Shown piece after piece: positions 60,620 through 64,000 of a DNA stretch of 64,000 nucleotides; within the stretch, counting starts at the first letter, position 1; each line of letters begins with the position of its first letter. A program made the translations under genes and the position numbers. Under the pieces are notes generated by a model. That model searched no databases. It was not told the origin of the DNA and was given only the letters and a program-made list of their open reading frames with translations. The stretch comes from Bacteroidales bacterium (GTDB lineage Bacteria > Bacteroidota > Bacteroidia > Bacteroidales > Tenuifilaceae), in assembly GCA_013141385.1 (NCBI GenBank), contig JABFRB010000005.1, forward strand, positions 1 through 64,000. Direction: 5' to 3'.

Positions 60620-61402
60620 ATGTTTAACCAAAAATTTACAGCTATGATTAGTACCGTAAACTTTTCACTTTTTCCAAGCGATGAGCTTTTTACCTTTACC
60701 AAGGGGGCATTAACCATTGTGGAGGAGAAACGATCAAAAATTCCAACGTTGGCTCCTTTTCTGGATAAGGCCAACCAGCAGCTTTCCCTTTACCAGAATG
60801 CCCTTGAGCGTGCCAGGAAGAATCCCTACACCCAGCTGCTGGCCGAGAAGGATGCTCTTCGCGATGCCTCCTTTTTGGTGCTACGTACCTACGTGGAGGC
60901 AATGAACCACCGAACCAAGGAAGGGTGGTCGTACGCATCGTCAAAAATACTTGAGGTAATCCGCCGCCATGGATGGAGTGCTGCCTCAATGGGTTATAAG
61001 GCAGAATCGGCAGCAATAAATAATATCACCTCCGAGCTGCGGGGAAAATGCGCTACCGAAATCACATTCCTAAACGCCGAGGAGTTTCTTGCCGAGCTGG
61101 AAGCCGATCAGAAGGCTTTTGAGGAAACCTCCCACCAGAACGTAAAGAGTGCTCCAACCAACGAGTTCACAATATGGGATGTACGCCCCTCGTTAACAAA
61201 CTCGTTAAAATCGCTTTTCACGTTTATCTCGCTGCTTAACTCATCATCACCTACTCGTGATCTTACGGATCTTGAAACTGTGCTTAGCGAGCTGATTGTT
61301 CGTTCGCTGGCTACGGTGAAAGCTGCTGATACCCGCTCTGAGAGTCCGAAGAAGAGCTCCACATCCCATGAGGTGGCTAGCGAGCAGGAAACGGTTAATT
61401 AG
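60620..61402 (+). CDS. DUF6261-like helical protein, GC-rich gene
   Basis: A 260-aa (or 252-aa, from the ATG at 60644) helical cytoplasmic protein. Layout: a hydrophobic start, a long helix with Q-N-A-L-E-R-A-R, then E-K-D-A-L-R-D-A-S-F-L-V-L-R-T-Y, an E-V-I-R-R-H-G-W segment and a Ser/Thr-rich tail. It resembles DUF6261 proteins of Bacteroidales, as does the gene at 55. Its base composition stands out: many GCC, CTG, GAG and CGC codons where the neighbours use AT-ending ones, which suggests transfer from another Bacteroidota lineage. Function unknown. It follows the palindrome array. Confidence 0.65.
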   Translation: MFNQKFTAMISTVNFSLFPSDELFTFTKGALTIVEEKRSKIPTLAPFLDKANQQLSLYQNALERARKNPYTQLLAEKDALRDASFLVLRTYVEAMNHRTKEGWSYASSKILEVIRRHGWSAASMGYKAESAAINNITSELRGKCATEITFLNAEEFLAELEADQKAFEETSHQNVKSAPTNEFTIWDVRPSLTNSLKSLFTFISLLNSSSPTRDLTDLETVLSELIVRSLATVKAADTRSESPKKSSTSHEVASEQETVN

Positions 61403-61509
61403 GAGTTATCCTGTTCGTATTTGGTTTGAGCGAAGCCCTAAAGCTTCGCTTTTTGCTGTTTATATGCTAGAGCTTTGCTGTAACTCTGGTTCTGTGGGGT
61501 TTTTATAAC

Positions 61510-61526
61510 TATCGCAAAATGCGATA
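61510..61526. repeat. Short palindromic repeat (TATCGCA type)
   Basis: TATCGCAAAATGCGATA, a palindrome with one central mismatch pair. Confidence 0.6.
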
Positions 61527-61642
61527 TATTTTGAACGGTTATTTACGAATTTATTAATAAACCTCGCAACCCTCCTCCTTAAGAAGGGCTAATTGAGTAT
61601 TGGAAATGGGTTTGTTTTTAGAAGGAAAGTTAAAGAGTATAC

Positions 61643-61697
61643 GAAAATCTGTTTAACCCCCTATTTTTAGGGGGAAGGGGGTAAATTAAAAACAGAA
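61643..61697 (+). repeat. G/C-run hairpin repeat, copy 1
   Basis: AAAATCTGTTTAACCCCCTA, then TTTTTAGGGGGAAGGGGGTA, then AATTAAAAACAG. The CCCCCT/AGGGGG part forms a hairpin. Copy 2 is at 61935. The inner part also resembles the core of the foldback element at 14049. Confidence 0.55.
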
Positions 61698-61889
61698 CCA
61701 AAAATATTTCCCCACCTCAATAAATCCCATCGGAATGAGATAGGATTGGAAGTTAGTAGAGGATGGATGGTAGAAATGTCATTCGATATCATCTCTAGCG
61801 GGATTTTTAAAAACTTTCATATTACTCTTTACCGACATAACGTCCCTACGGGACTGTCCAGTTGGAACAAAATATTGGTAGAGCCTAGG

Positions 61890-61905
61890 TATCGCATTTT
61901 GCGAT
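61890..61905. repeat. Short palindromic repeat (TATCGCA type)
   Basis: TATCGCATTTTGCGAT, related to the copy at 61510. Confidence 0.55.
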
Positions 61906-61934
61906 TTTTTGTTGCAAACCATTTTCCTGTCTTC

Positions 61935-61990
61935 GAAAATCTGTTTTACCCCTTTTTTTCAAGGGGGCAGGGGATAAATTTTAAAAACAA
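61935..61990 (+). repeat. G/C-run hairpin repeat, copy 2
   Basis: GAAAATCTGTTTTACCCCTT, then CAAGGGGGCAGGGGATAAAT, then TTTAAAAAC; same orientation as copy 1 at 61643. Confidence 0.55.
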
Positions 61991-62001
61991 TCCTCTTCTC
62001 T

Positions 62002-62026
62002 CCAAACTTTTTAAAAAGTTCGAAAC
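62002..62026. repeat. GAAC hairpin repeat, copy 4 (degenerate)
   Basis: CCAAACTTTTTAAAAAGTTC followed by GAAAC; keeps the AACTTTTTAAAAAGTT core of the family. Confidence 0.5.
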
Positions 62027-62353
62027 GCTTATCAAACTCAAAACAGCTTAATCTATATAATGTCTAATCTGAATAATGATATAAAATGTGAAAAGGCCCA
62101 CTTTCGCAGACCTTTTCAGCTAAACAACTAATTAACCACCGGAGATTAGATATAATTCTTTTCTCACACTCAAATTTACTCTTCAAAAGCATAACATCGT
62201 CCTTTGATTTGACTAACAAACCCTTTTGCTAGGTCAATGTATCTTTTTTATATGTATTGCTTTTTAACAGATACTTGAAAACAATATTTTTTTCATAATT
62301 CAATCATTAAAACGTATTTTTACTTGCTAAGATTTACAAATAATTAAAAGGTT

Positions 62354-63622
62354 ATGAACGAAGGGATTGAAATCGATATTAAATCGGAGATAGGTGAACT
62401 AGAAGGGGTTATCCTTCATACTCCTGGGGCTGAGGTAGAAAACATGACACCACAAAATGCCCAGCGTGCGCTTTACAGTGATATACTTAATCTCTCTATT
62501 GCCCGTAAGGAATACTCACAGCTCAGCGGTATTCTTTCAAAAATTACAAAAACCTTTCAAGTCCAAGAACTTCTTGTAAAAGTTCTATCAAAGGAAGCTT
62601 CAAAGCAGGAACTCATTACAACAATCTGCAAGCATGAAAATGCTCTTTTCTTAGTTGACGAACTTCTAGGTATCCCTGCTAAAGAACTAGCAAACCTTTT
62701 AATTATTGGTATGCCTTTGAAGATGAATAATCTAACAAATTTTTTAAGCCACGAAAGGTTCTCACTACCTCCTCTTTACAACTTCTATTTTACCAGAGAT
62801 GCATCAATTTCAATGCTCAACCAAGTGCTAATTTCCAGAATGGCAAATAGAGTTAGGGATTTGGAGTGCATAATTATGGAAGCAATATTTAAACATTCTG
62901 GCGTTTTCTCAACAACAACAGTAAATCCCCTTAAATTTGATTGTGAAGATAATACTACTATCGAAGGGGGTGATGTTCTAATTGCCCGTGACGATATTTT
63001 TTTAATTGGTAATAGTATCCGAACTACAACTCATGGTATTGATTTTATACTAAACAGATTAGTAACTCAAAATGATAAAAAGAAAAGACATATTATAGTT
63101 CAGGAATTACCTGAATCGCCAGAATCATTCATCCACCTTGATATGGTATTTACTATGCTTGATGTTGACAAGTGCATGGTATTTGAGCCTGTTATTCTTA
63201 AGCCTAATCGCTACCAAACGGTTCAAATCACAGTACAAAACGGGAAAGTACTTGAAATTAAAACCGTTGAGAATATGCTTACCGCATTAAAAGGTCTTGG
63301 AATGGATCTTAAACCTATAATCTGCGGAGGATCTCGTGATCCTTGGATTCAGGAACGGGAGCAATGGCATAGTGGAGCTAATTTTTTTGCTATTGGACCA
63401 GGTAAAGTAATTGGCTATTCGCGCAATACGTATACCATGGATGAAATGAATAAAAACGGGTTCGAGATTATTAGAGCAAAGGATATTCTTGCCGAAAAAG
63501 TTAATATCACTGATTACAAAAAATACGTCATTACAATTGATGGGAACGAACTGCCTCGCGGTGGTGGAGGTGCAAGGTGTATGACTATGCCTATCCGTAG
63601 AAAAAATGTTATGTGGAAGTAA
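62354..63622 (+). CDS. arcA: Arginine deiminase
   Basis: A 422-aa enzyme hydrolysing L-arginine to citrulline and ammonia, the first step of the arginine deiminase route to ATP. The catalytic pieces are present: Y-F-T-R-D-A-S, the E-G-G-D-V-L loop, the F-I-H-L-D-M-V-F-T-M-L-D histidine segment and the nucleophile in R-G-G-G-G-A-R-C409-M-T-M-P. Full length. The other pathway genes (carbamoyltransferase, carbamate kinase) are not adjacent, so the enzyme may serve acid resistance or nitrogen supply instead. The next gene is a small membrane protein 50 bp downstream. Confidence 0.94.
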   Translation: MNEGIEIDIKSEIGELEGVILHTPGAEVENMTPQNAQRALYSDILNLSIARKEYSQLSGILSKITKTFQVQELLVKVLSKEASKQELITTICKHENALFLVDELLGIPAKELANLLIIGMPLKMNNLTNFLSHERFSLPPLYNFYFTRDASISMLNQVLISRMANRVRDLECIIMEAIFKHSGVFSTTTVNPLKFDCEDNTTIEGGDVLIARDDIFLIGNSIRTTTHGIDFILNRLVTQNDKKKRHIIVQELPESPESFIHLDMVFTMLDVDKCMVFEPVILKPNRYQTVQITVQNGKVLEIKTVENMLTALKGLGMDLKPIICGGSRDPWIQEREQWHSGANFFAIGPGKVIGYSRNTYTMDEMNKNGFEIIRAKDILAEKVNITDYKKYVITIDGNELPRGGGGARCMTMPIRRKNVMWK

Positions 63623-63672
63623 ACTTTAATAGTTCTTGTTTGTTTAATTAGTAAATAATAAATTACAACAAA

Positions 63673-63870
63673 ATGAAGAAGAATGTTGGTACAGTTGACA
63701 TGATCATCAGAATAATCATTGCATTGATTATTGGTGTTCTTGGTATTGTATACCAAAGTTGGTGGGGATTAATTGCAATCCTACCTCTGGTAACTGCATT
63801 TATTAAGTTTTGTCCTCTTTACACTGTGCTTGGATGTAGCACTTGCACTGTAAAAGAAGAAAAGGTGTAA
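63673..63870 (+). CDS. DUF2892-type small membrane protein
   Basis: A 65-aa protein starting M-K-K-N-V-G-T-V-D-M-I-I-R, with two hydrophobic helices (about 9-27 and 31-49) and a C-terminal C-P-L-Y-T-V-L-G-C-S-T-C. This is the DUF2892/YgaP-like transmembrane family, often found attached to or near sulfurtransferases. The function of the stand-alone form is not established. Three cysteines near the end are typical. It ends at a shared terminator. Confidence 0.9.
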   Translation: MKKNVGTVDMIIRIIIALIIGVLGIVYQSWWGLIAILPLVTAFIKFCPLYTVLGCSTCTVKEEKV

Positions 63871-63876
63871 AGAAGC

Positions 63877-63902
63877 AAAAACCGAGGAGTTCCTCGGTTT
63901 TT
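63877..63902. terminator. Bidirectional terminator
   Basis: AAAACCGAGGA (63877-63887) pairs with TCCTCGGTTTT (63891-63901) around a 3-nt loop, with T-runs on both strands. It sits between the DUF2892 gene and the convergent sucC end. Confidence 0.88.
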
Positions 63903-63906
63903 GTTT

Positions 63907-64000
63907 TTAGGCAACGGCTACTTTCACCAAATTTGCCGCCTCTTGCAAGGATATTGCAGATGAAACTTTTAACCCCGATTTATCTATCAAATCCTTCCCT
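63907..64000 (-). CDS. sucC: Succinate--CoA ligase, beta subunit (3' end only)
   Basis: Reading the minus strand from the window edge gives 30 codons ending at a TAA (63907-63909): G-K-D-L-I-D-K-S-G-L-K-V-S-S-A-I-S-L-Q-E and then A-A-N-L-V-K-V-A-V-A. This matches the conserved C-terminal end of SucC (E-G-K-x-I-L-x-x-S-G-L...L-x-E-A-A-x-x-V). The gene continues past the window. The call rests on only 30 residues. Confidence 0.65.
   Translation of the reverse strand, partial: GKDLIDKSGLKVSSAISLQEAANLVKVAVA

Larger units (their letters stand above)
61403..62353. other. Repeat-rich intergenic region before arcA
   Basis: About 950 bp with no supported gene; a 101-codon ORF at 61746-62051 crosses repeats and looks accidental. 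It contains TATCGCA-type palindromes (61510, 61890), a 55-bp direct repeat present twice (61643-61697 and 61935-61990) and a GAAC hairpin (62002-62026). Confidence 0.6.

Noticed and set aside
61746-62051. 101-codon plus-strand ORF
   Set aside because: Crosses a TATCGCA palindrome, a G/C-run repeat and a GAAC hairpin; no protein family resemblance.

Overview
The window looks like a chromosomal contig from an AT-rich member of the Bacteroidota, most likely Bacteroidales/Marinilabiliales-like. The signs are a type IX secretion (T9SS) C-terminal sorting domain, GldB, lipoproteins with short signal peptides, many starts without a Shine-Dalgarno, and Bacteroidota-type -7 boxes (TAnnTTTG) upstream of dnaB, a DEAD-box helicase gene, tgt and pcm. 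No rRNA, tRNA, CRISPR array or prophage was recognised.

Region 1 (1-5,080) is an accessory patch. It holds short unknown ORFs (two of which look like one frameshifted gene), an attC-like site, a predicted PD-(D/E)XK nuclease, a REP-associated tyrosine transposase (RAYT) lying between inverted REP double hairpins, orphan REP copies and a TPR lipoprotein. Region 2 (5,080-12,640) has a large SWIM-SNF2 helicase, a surface serpin lipoprotein, and a three-gene operon of unknown function that includes a 56-aa gene.

Region 3 (12,640-47,220) is mostly core genome: an NhaD-type antiporter, UppP, a divergent membrane pyrophosphatase with the K+-independence lysine, an AsmA-like protein, GldB, a TPR-SpoIIE phosphatase, Fe/Mn superoxide dismutase, a nitroreductase, an AmrS-like radical SAM enzyme, DnaB, a YjjG-like phosphatase and an RNA helicase. 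It continues with a PASTA / T9SS / RluD / Ddl operon, MqnE, L34, RsmG, an ECF sigma factor with a glycosyltransferase, and Tgt-LptG.

Region 4 (47,220-49,750) is the most unusual part. A C39-like/VKOR/thioredoxin fusion precedes a 66-aa peptide with a double-glycine leader and six cysteines in a knottin-like order. The pair sits between the 3' end of lptG and a decayed second copy of that same 3' end, and the decayed copy is split by a 149-bp foldback element. I read this as an acquired locus for making and oxidatively folding a disulfide-rich secreted peptide.

Region 5 (49,750-64,000) has a divergent oxidoreductase-like gene, pcm, a metallo-beta-lactamase-fold hydrolase and gcvP. It then has a histidine kinase / receiver / membrane-protein module bordered by hairpin repeats and MITE-like elements, a tandem array of palindromes ahead of a GC-rich DUF6261-like gene, an arginine deiminase, a small DUF2892-like membrane protein, and the 3' end of a probable sucC.

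Several families of short structured repeats recur across the accessory intervals: REP double hairpins, TATCGCA-type palindromes, GAGTTCCGAAC-type hairpins and TIR elements starting TATGATTGTCC.
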